64,000 bases of DNA, from contig JARHVA010000122.1 of assembly GCA_037957365.1 (NCBI GenBank), forward strand, positions 3,607,001 to 3,671,000, in the 5' to 3' direction. Below, piece after piece: positions 48,152-58,734 of this stretch; within the stretch, counting starts at the first letter, position 1, and the number at the start of each line of letters is the position of its first letter. Origin of the DNA: Torreya grandis. Lineage: Eukaryota; Streptophyta; Pinopsida; Cupressales; Taxaceae. The position numbers and the translations under genes were made by a program. The notes below the pieces were generated by a model. That model had not been told where the DNA came from, did no database searches, and saw only the letters and a program-made list of their open reading frames with translations.

Positions 48152-48475
48152 ATGATTATAACTGCCTATGGCCAAATCATTATACATCATCCCACCTGCA
48201 TTTCTCAATGATTATAACCACCTTGGGGCAAATCATTATGTTATCACCACTTTAATTTTTTTGCTTATATAGGAGCATGTTATTATCTTGTTTATCTATT
48301 TTAACTGAGGTAGATCCATCTTCTTAATGATTATAACTGCCTTTGGGAAAATCATTGTGTTATCATATCATGTTGCCACTATTGGGATACAATGGTTATA
48401 ATCACCTTTGAATAAACCATTGTACACCATCCCACTTGCATTCTCAATGATTCTAACTACTTTTTTAGTATCATT
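48152..48475 (+). repeat. 17-nt-loop hairpins, copies 3-7 (element C)
   Basis: Stems: 48,152-48,180 ATGATT/AATCAT; 48,207-48,237 and 48,326-48,356 AATGATT/AATCATT; 48,388-48,424 TACAATGGTT/AACCATTGTA (perfect 10 bp); 48,446-48,475 AATGAT/ATCATT. Loops are 17 nt with consensus ATAACYACCTTTGGGNA, except the last, which is diverged and about 18 nt. Confidence 0.82.
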
Positions 48476-48682
48476 CTATTTTCACCCCATCATATTTCCT
48501 TTTTTTTGTCCTCTCATTTCACTTCTTTCTTTTTGAGGGACCATTTATCAACATACTTGTGCAAACCATTCCCTCAAGGGGGCATCATAAGGTTAGTTTA
48601 TCATCATTACAGTTGTAGGCATAAGTGGCCTTTTAATTATTTGAGAATACATTACTATTATTATATCTCTTAATGCCTTCCC

Positions 48683-48696
48683 AAATAGGGGAAAAT
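48683..48696 (+). other. Polypurine tract of element C
   Basis: AAATAGGGGAAAAT immediately before the LTR start TATAGACACC; nearly identical to the tract of element B (25,612-25,625). Confidence 0.85.
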
Positions 48697-49888
48697 TATA
48701 GACACCTAAAACTAGCCACTGATAACCTTCAATCAGGGTTTTGACCAATTCTACCCAAAATGCACAATTTGGCCTAAAAACACTAAAACATGCTAAATGA
48801 TGTGAAACTGACATATTCAAGTGCTGATTTTGGCTAGGGCATCCCTAAATGGGGCAATGCTATTTATGGTCTAGCTAACTTTGATCATATCATTTTGAGT
48901 CAAAATGCTAATTTTGCATGGGTGCTCTGGATTGCTCTTTCCTATCAAATATTTTGCATAAGACACATGCCTTTGTTATTTGTTTTTGGTAACATCCTAA
49001 ATTGGATAATAGATATAATGCATCTAACATCACCTTAAAATTCTAATTTAGTCAAATTTTGGACCAATAACAAGGCATTCTGATCAATTTGATTAATTTA
49101 TGCACAAAGTGCTTAATCATGCTTAAAAGCTAATTAACCCAAATCAAGGCCTAATTAAGAATTCCATGGAAACTTGTTGAAAATTTATTTTTTGAAATGG
49201 ATATTGAATATATGCATCATCAGGTGACCTCATTTCTTGGGAAGACATCCCTAGGCCATAAATGCCACAAATATCATGATTCATGCCTTTCATGCCTCAT
49301 CAATGCCTTCCATGATGCCCTTCATGCATCTTAATTACCCTTTATTCCAATGTCATGATGAGAATAATTATAAAATTAATTCAAAAAATTTAATTAATCC
49401 TCAACCACACATCTTAATCTTAGGATGGATTGTTTAGGTTGATTATAGACATTCTCAAAAATCTATAACTAGAGAGGCCATGAACATCATTTCTAAGACA
49501 TGATTATGCAAAGTTATAATGCAAAATTGATTACAAACCTTCAATAAAATAGTGTTACCATGAAAAAATTTATTCTAAGCCAAGCCAAGCCAAGCCACAA
49601 GCCAAAGGTTCCAAGGAGAGATGGAGGTAGCCAAGCTTCCATTACCAAGGACTTCATGAGTACACGCTGAGCAAGCCACTACAACAAGCATTTTGGAGCA
49701 TATAAGGAAGGTAAACGAGGTTTATTTTGCATTGTAGTTGTGTGTTTTATTCATGTTTTTAACTAAGCTCTCCTTAGTGTCTAGGCCTAGAGATGTTATG
49801 CTAGTTAGTGTGTTTCTTTCATTTTGTTTTCATTTTGGAACTAACACCATACTAACCATCCTCTCTTGAGTCAAATTCATAGATCACA
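48697..49888 (+). mobile_element. 3' LTR of element C
   Basis: Collinear with the 5' LTR from TATAGACACC to AGATCACA. TATA box altered (TATAACTA). AAGCC iterations at about 49,577-49,600 as in the 5' LTR. Confidence 0.93.
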
Positions 49889-49893
49889 TTCAC
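49889..49893 (+). other. Target site duplication TTCAC (right)
   Basis: Perfect match to 33,789-33,793; fixes the LTR ends. Confidence 0.85.
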
Positions 49894-51230
49894 CACCATT
49901 TCTTGTCTTCATCCAAGAACTTAAAGAGATGGCACAAAAAATGTGGCAAAATTTTCCATGTGGTGCATGAATGATTCAAATATGAGATTGGTTGGGATTC
50001 CCATTTGGGTTGGTGAGTCTACCATTTGGGTTAAAAAGTCAAAAATACGTGCCCTTTATCTTTCCCAAAGAAATAAAGAGGTAGGTATATAATTTTTAAG
50101 ACCACTTTGATGTGTAAAGGAAAAATACATTTTGAATGATGGCCCATTAAGGGGAAATTTTCCATATTTCAAAGGGGGTTCCCTTTTGATGCTTAAATGA
50201 GGTCATTAATCACCTTGGGAAAGGTTCCCAAGTGGGGTATGATGTCCCACATCAAGCCACCTCATTTCTAAGCCATGTCACTTACCATATCACCTTCTAT
50301 GTCACTTTTCATGTCACATGCCATGTCACTTAACATGTCACTTTCCATGTCATCATGAATAGTGATAGTGGGTCCCATAGTGAATAGTGATAATGAATAG
50401 TACTTTCAAATAGTATTTTTGAATAGGATAATAGTGATTTGGTTAGGTTAAGAAAGGTTGGTTAATGGTTAAGAAGGTTTAGGGGGTCTTGAGGTATTTA
50501 GTCATCAAAAACTATAAGTGTATAGTTTTTTAGTGTCTATATTTTACCTCTTTTTGTTACGTAGTTTTGAATTAACAAACTAAAAAATAAAAACAAATAG
50601 CTTAGTTGAAGGTCAAGGCACCATAATTATGGTAGGAGGTGTTCCCTACCAAACTAAGAGTTAATGAGGAAAGGACAAATTGGGTGTAGGTTTAATAAGC
50701 AATTAGTATGGAGGCACTAGGTGGTGCCATAAGGTAGTTGGGCATGTTAAATGCTAATGGGTGCACAAAATGTGACTAAGTGCAAGAGTTAAGATTTCAC
50801 AAAGACTAAATCTACCAATTTGATAAAAACAAGTTCAAGTTCTAGGATAAATGACAAGGTAACTAGTCCCTTGCATTGGTCATAGCTGATCAGATTAGTC
50901 TTATCAAGTCTCCTAGATAGGGTCAGTATTTACTCAGGTATTTAGGGTAGGAAGTGATCCTTAAAAAAAACACAAATGGTCAAGTCATGTATGAGGTGGT
51001 ATGAGATATAAAAGTTCAACATGGAAAAATTAGTCAAAGTAGTCAAAATGACCAAGGTAAGGTCATCACAAGACAAGTGAAGAGGTCATGTCAAAAATGG
51101 CCAACATCAAGGTAGATATGGGCAAGTGGGTTAGTTGGTTAGAATGGGGTAGCTGAGTAGGCTCCATATATGCTAGGCAAGTAGACATTATCTACAGAAT
51201 TCTATGGATAGAATGTCTAAAATAAACTTT
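49894..51230. other. Right flank of element C; CATGTCACTT repeats
   Basis: No gene recognised. At about 49,955-50,040 a block matches the left flank (33,645-33,735). At 50,272-50,350 CATGTCACTT-like words recur six to seven times at 12-22 bp spacing, and 50,355-50,415 has GAATAGTGATA iterations. The rest is A/G-rich. Confidence 0.55.
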
Positions 51231-51234
51231 AGGC

Positions 51235-54200
51235 TTAATGTAGTTCTTCTGAGGTGGGGAGTGTTGGTTAACTTGGTTGCCCCAATTTGATGTATCATGC
51301 AGTTAGGTCTGGTTAAAGGATGTTGGAGAAAGGTAAGATCCAAAGGGTGGAAAATATGGGTATCAAATAGTTTTTTGATTAGTTTGGTAGAAATGGTGGA
51401 TGAGATTACCTAAGATGCATTTAGATGATTACTTCAACTATGCAAAAGGAATTTGCAGCCATGGATAAGTAAGTTCAAGCATGAAATTTATACCACCATT
51501 TAAAAAAAGGGAGAAATATGCTTTAGCAAGCTTTAGAAAATCTGACACTACTTGAATTGCCATGGTGACCCAATAGGTTCTTTCATCACCATCCAAATAA
51601 GCCAACATTATGCACACTCCACAATAATGTTATTAATAGGCTACAAAAGGGTATTATTCAATGATTCAAGGAAGAAAAGTAGTAGAGTGGGTAAATGAGA
51701 AGTGGAAAAGATTCAAACCCTTGACCCTTGAGCCAGTGGGGCCCCAAAATAAGTAAGCATTGAGTTTTGAGGGAATTTAGAGAAAGACTCTAAGGGGTTT
51801 TAGAATATGGAGAGAGGAAAATAAAAATAATATTAATTAAATGAGGGAGCATGTTGAAATAGGAAAGAATATAAATGGTATAAATGGAAAATTAAGAGTG
51901 AAAATAGAAGAAGGATGTTTGAAGATAGATAGATTGGGGAGTTGAAAAGGAAGCTGGGAAAAAATAGGTTCAAGGAGAAAATAGTTTGGTGGAAGAAACA
52001 ATTTATAGAAAAGGTTACTAGGGGGAATGTGATTAAAGAGAAAGGTTATTATGGTGCATAGGAGGATGTAGGCCGGGTAGGGAGAGTCAAGGGAAATTAT
52101 TGGTTGGGAGGTAGGTTGCATGAGAGGGTATAGCTAGCATCCACACGTGGGTACCTGAAATCTTCTAGGTGAAAATATTCTAGGTGAAGGTGGTTTTAGT
52201 TTTGATTCTAACATATTTGAAGGTTGGAGTAAAGAGGGTTTGAACTAGGCAAGACTAGAGGGGTAGGGAAATAATCTTCATCCCAATGGATTAGTAGTGC
52301 TCAATCTTGCTTGTTGGTTGTATGAGCCTGTAGACTTGGCCAATTGTGTCATAGATCTATAGGGTCATTTTATATCTCATAGTAAACCAAAGTTAAATGA
52401 AAAACCTTCAAGGACATAATATGATATGTGTTGTGATCATATAAGAGCAAAATGGGTAGAGGGTTTAAAATGGAAAAAATGATAGGTAGGGTGAAGGGAG
52501 TAGCTAGAAAGGGATAAAAAAGAGGATCCATAATCAACATGAAAAGGCATTAAAGGAAGAAAGGGATACACCTAAAGTAATGAACCTGACTAGATTTCAT
52601 TCATTAAGGCAAGGGTGTGGCAGACATGAGGAAGAAGACAAGGAGATATACATAAAAACAATATAAATGGTGACTACACTTTGAGGAGTTGGAGGTTATA
52701 TGAGAGAAAATAAGGGAGATACAACAAGGGATAAGGTGAAGGTGGACTAGGAGGTGGATGAAGAGATAGGTAGAGAAAATAATGAGGTCACAAATAAAGA
52801 TGAAGGTGGAGAAGGATGGAAGGAGCTAGGTATGGACATATAGGTCAAGAAGAACAAGGAATGTCATCAAGGGAGATGAAAAAAATGAAATGAAATAGAG
52901 AAAAGAGAAGAAAAATAAAAATATAGAATATGGGGGTGAGAGATACACTAAATAATGATATATTAGAGAATTAAAAATGATGGGAAGAGAAGTGTAATAG
53001 TCATGAAGGGTAAGGGGAGGATGAGAAATAAGGGAAGACATGAAAGGTTTGAAAAAAAAGACCAAGGAGAAAATAGTTTGGTGATGAAAATGAAAAACAA
53101 GGAGATACATGAAAGAATAGGAAACAAGAAAAAAAAGGAGTGAAATGAGGACATAAATATGATGAAATAAGAGTGAAGAAGGAGGTGGTATCTTGACTAA
53201 GTAATCATGGATGATGATAATCAAGGAGAGGAGCAATGAAGCAAAGCAAATGGTGGTTTTGGAGATGAGAATGGGATGAAAAATGTGAAAGGGTTTAATA
53301 AAAACAAGGGGAAGTGAAGAATGGGTGAATAAGAAACTGAAGAGATAAGGTATGCATCAATTAGCTTGTTAGAAGAGGTTGGAAAGCCAAAAAGGGGTGA
53401 GGTGGTGAAAAAATAGGGAAACACAATGAAAGGGCATGAGATGAAAATAAGGGATGAAGATTAGGGATGATAAGAAGAAAAAGGAAGAATTGAAGTAGGG
53501 ATGCAAAACATGAATACTCACACAAATGCAAAAGACAAGTGAGTACTGAGATGGAAAGAGGAAAAGGGGAATGCAAAAGGCAAAAGGAAATAATTGAGAA
53601 GAAAAGAGGCAACTATGGAATGCTTCTCAAAGAATAAATACCTAGGTAGAAACTAGTTGTGGAGGGAAAAAATAAGACAAAAAAGATGAAAGGATAAAAA
53701 AAAGAAAACAAGAAGAATGAAAATTGGGTAGAGTGGGAAGAGTGGCAAAATGATAGAGAATGGTGGTACACGTAAAAACAAGTAAAAAAATAGAAGAAAC
53801 ATAAATCTTACACTATGCACAATATGATTTAGAATTGGTGAGGAAATGAGAGTGAAAAATAAGGTGTGATAAATTACCAAGGACAAGGGGAAATGATGAG
53901 GATGGAAAAAGAAGACAAAGGAGATAGGGGGAAAGGTTTGTAAAAAGTGAAGAGAGAGGCAAAAAATGCAAAAAGTGGGTGGGGAAGAAAGATGTGAAGC
54001 ATGCACAAGGAAAGGTGTCAGGGGGTGAATGAATTAGAGTAGGTGGTGGATTTATGGGAGATAAGAGGGACCAATGAGGAAGGCTATCAATACTTATGTT
54101 AAAAGAGATTGACAAGTTGTAAAAGTGGTTAAAAGAGATTGGAAATCTAAAGGGAGGGAGGTGGTGAGGAGATAGGTGGAGGGGTGGAGGAAAAGATAAT

Positions 54201-54625
54201 TAGTGAGAAGGGAAAATAAAATAAAGGATGTGGTCGAGCTGATCTCAGTAACTCAACACTACTTGCATAGTCCAAAAAGATCTCAGGCCAATGTAGTTCT
54301 CCAAGAAATTAGGGAAAAATAGGAACTATTAGGTGATGTTAAAATACAAGGATGCTAGGAAAAATCCAAAGCTTCCTTGATATAAGACACCTTAGGCAAG
54401 AGGGCATTTTTAGAAATATAATTTAATGAGAAGGAAAAATGGAGGGTAATAGTTGTTAATGGTCAAATTACCCTTTAAAAGTCAAGCAGTGCTTATATAA
54501 TCGATGGACATCAGGCCAATATAGTTCAACAAGGTTTGGGTGAGTGGTGTTCAAATTGGTTACCCCAATTTTATAGACCACATGGGTTGGTTTGGGCTGA
54601 TGGAGAAGGTTTTGTAAAACAATAA
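51235..54625. repeat. Purine-rich region between worn direct repeats
   Basis: About 51,235-51,345 and 54,510-54,620 share TGTAGTTC.., GGTTGCCCCAATTT / GGTTACCCCAATTTTAT and the GATG(T)TGGAGAA end, in the same orientation 3.28 kb apart. Between them, about 51,700-54,230, the plus strand is overwhelmingly A and G. Minus-strand open frames there are Phe/Ser/Leu/Pro-rich artefacts of that bias. No gene recognised. Confidence 0.55.
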
Positions 54626-56589
54626 TTTTGGTGAAGGTTATGTTGGAAGTGTATGGTGTAGATTGGTGAAGAATTACCATAATGATCCCACATTTAGTAG
54701 GATGAGAGACATAGATGGGTAAGATAGGATAAATAATAAGGGAACATAATTATAATCACCACAAACAACCTTTAATTGAGCTAATCCAAAGAATAGGTGC
54801 CTTTTTAAGGAGGTTACACCTTCTAAGATTATGCAAAAGTATAAGCATAGTGCCGGTAGCTATCGCTACGAGCCAAGTTTTAGGAAGTGGGTGTCTATTA
54901 GGATCTACATAGTCATGTTGGTGAAAGGTCATCTTTGTTATGAGCCAAGTTTTAATGGTAGTAGTGAAGTGATGACCTATAAATAATATATTTGATAGTC
55001 AATTAGATTCTATAAGGTAGAAAATTGGTAGGGTGGTGAGTGATAGAGGATGGATTATGCCTGACCCAAGAACTGCATGGGAAGGCTAGATGAAAGGTGG
55101 ACATGTCTACATGTTATATATTTGGATCAGATAGGGGAGATTAAATGGAAAACATTTGGGAGTTACCACCATCAAAAATAATGGTAGTTTTGAAGGTGTG
55201 ATAATTATAGCAACCCATGGTTGGAAGCTAATTTATGTCAACTAGGCTAAAGGTGACAATGACATAAATGGCCACCATGCCCACAAGGATCCCAAGATGA
55301 TAAAGCAAGGACAGATGTTAGATGCAAATTGGATGATAAGGGAAATAAAAAGATATCATGATGGTGAATAATGGATTTATAAAGATCACCAATTAGATTG
55401 AAGGTGACATGTCCATATGAAAACGTAAGTAGACATGACCATTTCAAGTGGGAGGACTATTCAAGGGAATCAATGACATCATATGACCTTCCCTGTCAGT
55501 GGAATGGAGAATCATGTTAGTGAGGAAGAATGGTCAGGTATGCTATTTAAAGAATTGTGATAAGGATGAATGTTTATCATTGAGTTATTTATTTTTTCAA
55601 GTTATAAATAGTGCAAAGAACTACACAAGGTTGAAGATGGTGAATAATGAGAACAATGATGGAGATAATTAGCAACCCCCATGACCTAAAATAATCAATA
55701 TGGTGAATGTGTGAATCTATTGGATATTGTAACATGTAATGGTGATAATGGAAATACTATTAGATCAACAACAAGAGGAAAGGCATCCACAGCCTGAGAT
55801 TGATCTTGAAATCTTACCTCTATAGTAGTAAAGAAGGAAATAATTTCAATACATAAGATATAGGGTTGGAGAACATGACCATCAACCTATCTATAGAGGG
55901 AATCCTCACTCTTAAAGGGGATATGCACTTAGGCAAAAATTTGTGGTACTGATCTGAGTAGAACAACTAGAGTAGAGAGATGTAATGGTTGTGATAGATG
56001 AACAAGGTCAAAGACCCAGAGTGGAATATGATTCTTGCTCTATGGGGATGAATATGAAAGAAGAGAAAATAGTACACCATTTAACAACTGATGAGATAGG
56101 GAATGCTATGGATGTTAGTTTAGAGAGTAATCAAGTAGAAGGATGGCTGAACATAAATCCAAAGTCACCAAACAATCAGCCTAGTGCTTAGGTAGGGGAA
56201 TAATGTATGTAGGGGCCTCAGGTGAAGTGTGGATAGTCTGATAACTTTATATGTGTCATGTAACTTCTCACATCCTAAATAAAATATTGCACAATTTATT
56301 GTAAACATGTACAAAATGTGTTGGATGTCTCTAGTTGAATGTTATCATGCTTAAGGTTGTGTGGATACTTATGAATGTTATGGTTATGGTTATGATTGGT
56401 ATGGTTATGGTTGTTGTAATCTCACTTAATGTAAAAAGAATTATTATTATTGTTACAACACTAGATGGTAAAAGTTGTGATGAAAACATTAACCAAGCAC
56501 ATTAAGATAAGAATAGGGCATGATGCTTTATTTTTTATAAGGACTAAAAGAAGACCTAAAGTGGGATCATCTTAATGAATATAATCCAT
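54626..56589. other. Non-coding; short (TATGGT)n tract
   Basis: No gene recognised. The frame 55,985-56,191 encodes a 68-residue acidic peptide without a known domain. GAGCCAAGTTTTA occurs at about 54,872 and 54,940. A (TATGGT)n tract lies at about 56,379-56,414. Confidence 0.5.
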
Positions 56590-57155
56590 TCAAATGTTAT
56601 GCATGAGCAGTCGTTAGTTGATAAAAAATATTGATCATAGGGTGTCAAGTAAGCTATAAATCCCTTGATTTATAAATAGTTTAAAGGGTAGATGGGTGAT
56701 AGGTGTTGTGAAGGGTAATGGGTGACATGTATGATAACCTCATATGAATTAGTTTTCCCCTTCTATAGGTGGCCTAAGAATGGTAATAGACAAGTCCATG
56801 TCATATGCTAGATGTAGACTGATCAATGCAGGAAGTTTACCTATGAAAGTCAATTGTGGCTTCTAACTTATTATGCTGCTTGAGAGCTAATTGTGGATTT
56901 ATATTTTGTTATGATAGTGGATCTTTTATGTTATTGTTGTATATGGGAAGCTAATCAATGTGGAAATCTTCCAAGAAATTGCTCTACTTTTGAAAAAGTT
57001 AACTTAGCCATCCTTCAAGAGAGTGGTCTAAGCTTATTGTATTTGTTTAATGCTCTTGATAGTTGTCCTTCAAGGGAGTAGTCTACCTTATATTTAGAAA
57101 TTTTGTTTTTGTTTTTGGCCAGCTATCCTTCAAGGGAATAGTCTACAATGCTTAA
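56590..57155 (-). repeat. Dispersed repeat F, copy 2 (inverted)
   Basis: Reverse complement of copy 1 at 28,664-29,185. Contains three TCCTTCAAGGGA(A/G)TAGTCTA-like units (about 57,015, 57,067, 57,127) and TTTATAAAT near 56,670. It lies downstream of the element D integrase in element D sense. Confidence 0.7.
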
Positions 57156-57599
57156 GATATTAACCCAAGTAGTATTTTGGTATCCAAATGGTTTTTGGAT
57201 GTAATGTTTTTAGACATAGACATGTCTAATTAGGTTCAAAGGTTTATCTTTATGAAGGAAAAATTTTAACACAAGAAGGTTAATGATATGAAAAGGTGTG
57301 GTTTTTGAGAGGCAATGACCATGGGATTCCATATTTTTAGAGATGAAGAGTATCCATGAGAACCATGTTATAGGTAGAGCTGTGGTACCCACATTTAGGA
57401 TTAGGCTATGACTATGATGGTTAATCACATAGTTTTATGTTGTAATCAATTGTCCTCAAAATGAGAGGAGAAAGATGGGTAAAGGTTAAAATCTCATAAT
57501 TAAGGGATGAGCTTAAGTTAGACAAAATGATTGAGCTTGATCCTTATTTAATAGAAAAATGGATGCAGATATGAAGTGTTGAGAGGCTTAGGTTATGCC
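57156..57599. other. Gap between repeat F and element D integrase
   Basis: No domain recognised. Probably 3' non-coding sequence of element D, but no LTR start or polypurine tract could be fixed. Confidence 0.4.
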
Positions 57600-57639
57600 C
57601 TAATTTTGAAAGAGGACAAACACTAATCTCCTAATCCAT

Positions 57640-58720
57640 ACTTATGGGTAATGATGTAGGATCCAAGCCAATTGAAAGTAAACTTGCCTCATTTAATATT
57701 ATCTATGTTGGTCATGTGTTGGTTTTCTTTTAGGACAAGGTCTCCAAAATTAAATTATCATTGTTTGAGGTGATTGTTATAAACATGTTTGATACTCTCT
57801 TGATAGATACAAAGGTGGGTGAGGTATTCTAAACACTGCTCATCAAGTAACTCAAGTTGAGCTAAATGGTGCTAATGAAAATCTTCCTTAGAAATAATCT
57901 CTTGCAAAGATATGTGACGAGTGGGGATTTGGAGTTTAAGAGGCAAGATTTCCTCTACTCAAAAGACTAGAGAGAAAGGGGTATCACTCGTAGAGGTTCA
58001 AATGCTAGTGTGATAGGCCCATAAAATGAATGGGATGTATAAGTATCAATCCTGACCTGAAACACTGATAACTTTGGTTAGTATTTTGTTGAGGATTTTA
58101 TTGGAGGCTTCTGCCTATCTACTTACTTGTGGATGGTAAGATGAGGAAAAGCTTAAATTGATTGAAAATGTATCACATAATTCTTGGAATTACTTATTTT
58201 TGAATTATTTTCCATTATTGATGATGATCTTATGAGGAACACCAAAGCAGTAGATGATATGATGATTGATAAAGTTGACAATCTTTTCTACTTTGGTCAA
58301 GATAAGAGGAATAGTTTCCACTAATTTGGTAAAATATTTGGTGGTTGTGATGATGGATCTATGCCGCTATGAAGAATTGAGGTTAATTTCCCTAATGAGA
58401 TTGAGCCCCTATTGAGATAAAGGCCAAAAGTCCTTAGATACATGAAGGCTATTGGTTGGCACATGATGTAAATTAGCATGCTATTGACATTTGACACACA
58501 TTTTTACATAATCACAATAGTCTTGGTTGAGGGTGGGCTAATATTATCCAAGGAAAAGGATACATTTAACGACTATTAAGCCACTAAAATGTCACATATA
58601 GATCCCATCATGTATTTATTTGATGGCATGGGAATCTTCATAGAAACGTAGGTAATGAAGAAGGAGACTATCCAAAATACATTTGTAAAGGATTCCCCCT
58701 AGTATGGTTTAATGAGATTT
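57640..58720 (-). pseudogene. Integrase of element D
   Basis: The zinc region ends with YVKMCVKCQ (about 58,480-58,510). Core blocks: GLNLIREIN (catalytic Asp changed to Asn), TTTKYFTKLVETIPL, GVPHKIIINNG (second Asp changed to Asn) and QAEASNKILNKIL (Glu kept). The C-terminal segment GKFTFNWLGSYIITHKYG lies near 57,680. Both Asp-to-Asn changes are GAT/GAC to AAT/AAC, as expected from C deamination on the opposite strand. Dead on this ground alone. Confidence 0.87.
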
Positions 58721-58734
58721 ACTCTATAAAAGTC

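Larger units (their letters stand above)
46490..48682 (+). other. 3' region of element C
   Basis: No ORF with a domain in 2.2 kb. Open frames at 47,314-47,834 have Phe/Leu/Ser-rich, probably spurious products. The region carries seven copies of the 17-nt-loop hairpin and two of the CTCAC/GTGAG hairpin, all shared with element B 3' sequence. Confidence 0.75.
33794..49888 (+). mobile_element. Element C: full-length Tat/Ogre-like Ty3/gypsy retrotransposon
   Basis: A 16.1-kb element with two LTRs (1200 and 1192 bp), 5-bp target duplication, polypurine tract, a 2.7-kb leader, a long first ORF with gag core, protease, spacer, RT, RNase H, aRH, integrase and a 2.2-kb 3' region. By eye the first 240 bp of the two LTRs differ at roughly one base in ten, so insertion is old. 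Dozens of stops make it inactive. The dual RNase H and the DNG protease place it in Tat; the size and HQCIKF protease tail resemble Ogre-like members. Confidence 0.93.

Noticed and set aside
46809..48475. Possible CRISPR-like array (short repeats with spacers)
   Set aside because: Spacing is irregular, repeats are diverged, and this is plant nuclear DNA inside a retrotransposon; the hairpin explanation fits better.
51837..54115. Series of minus-strand ORFs of 63-136 codons
   Set aside because: All are Phe/Ser/Leu/Pro-rich because the minus strand is pyrimidine-rich and has few stops; they overlap in several frames and show no family motif.
54840..54960. Paired GAGCCAAGTTTTA words as a possible terminal repeat
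   Set aside because: Only about 13 bp and 70 bp apart; too short to support an element boundary.
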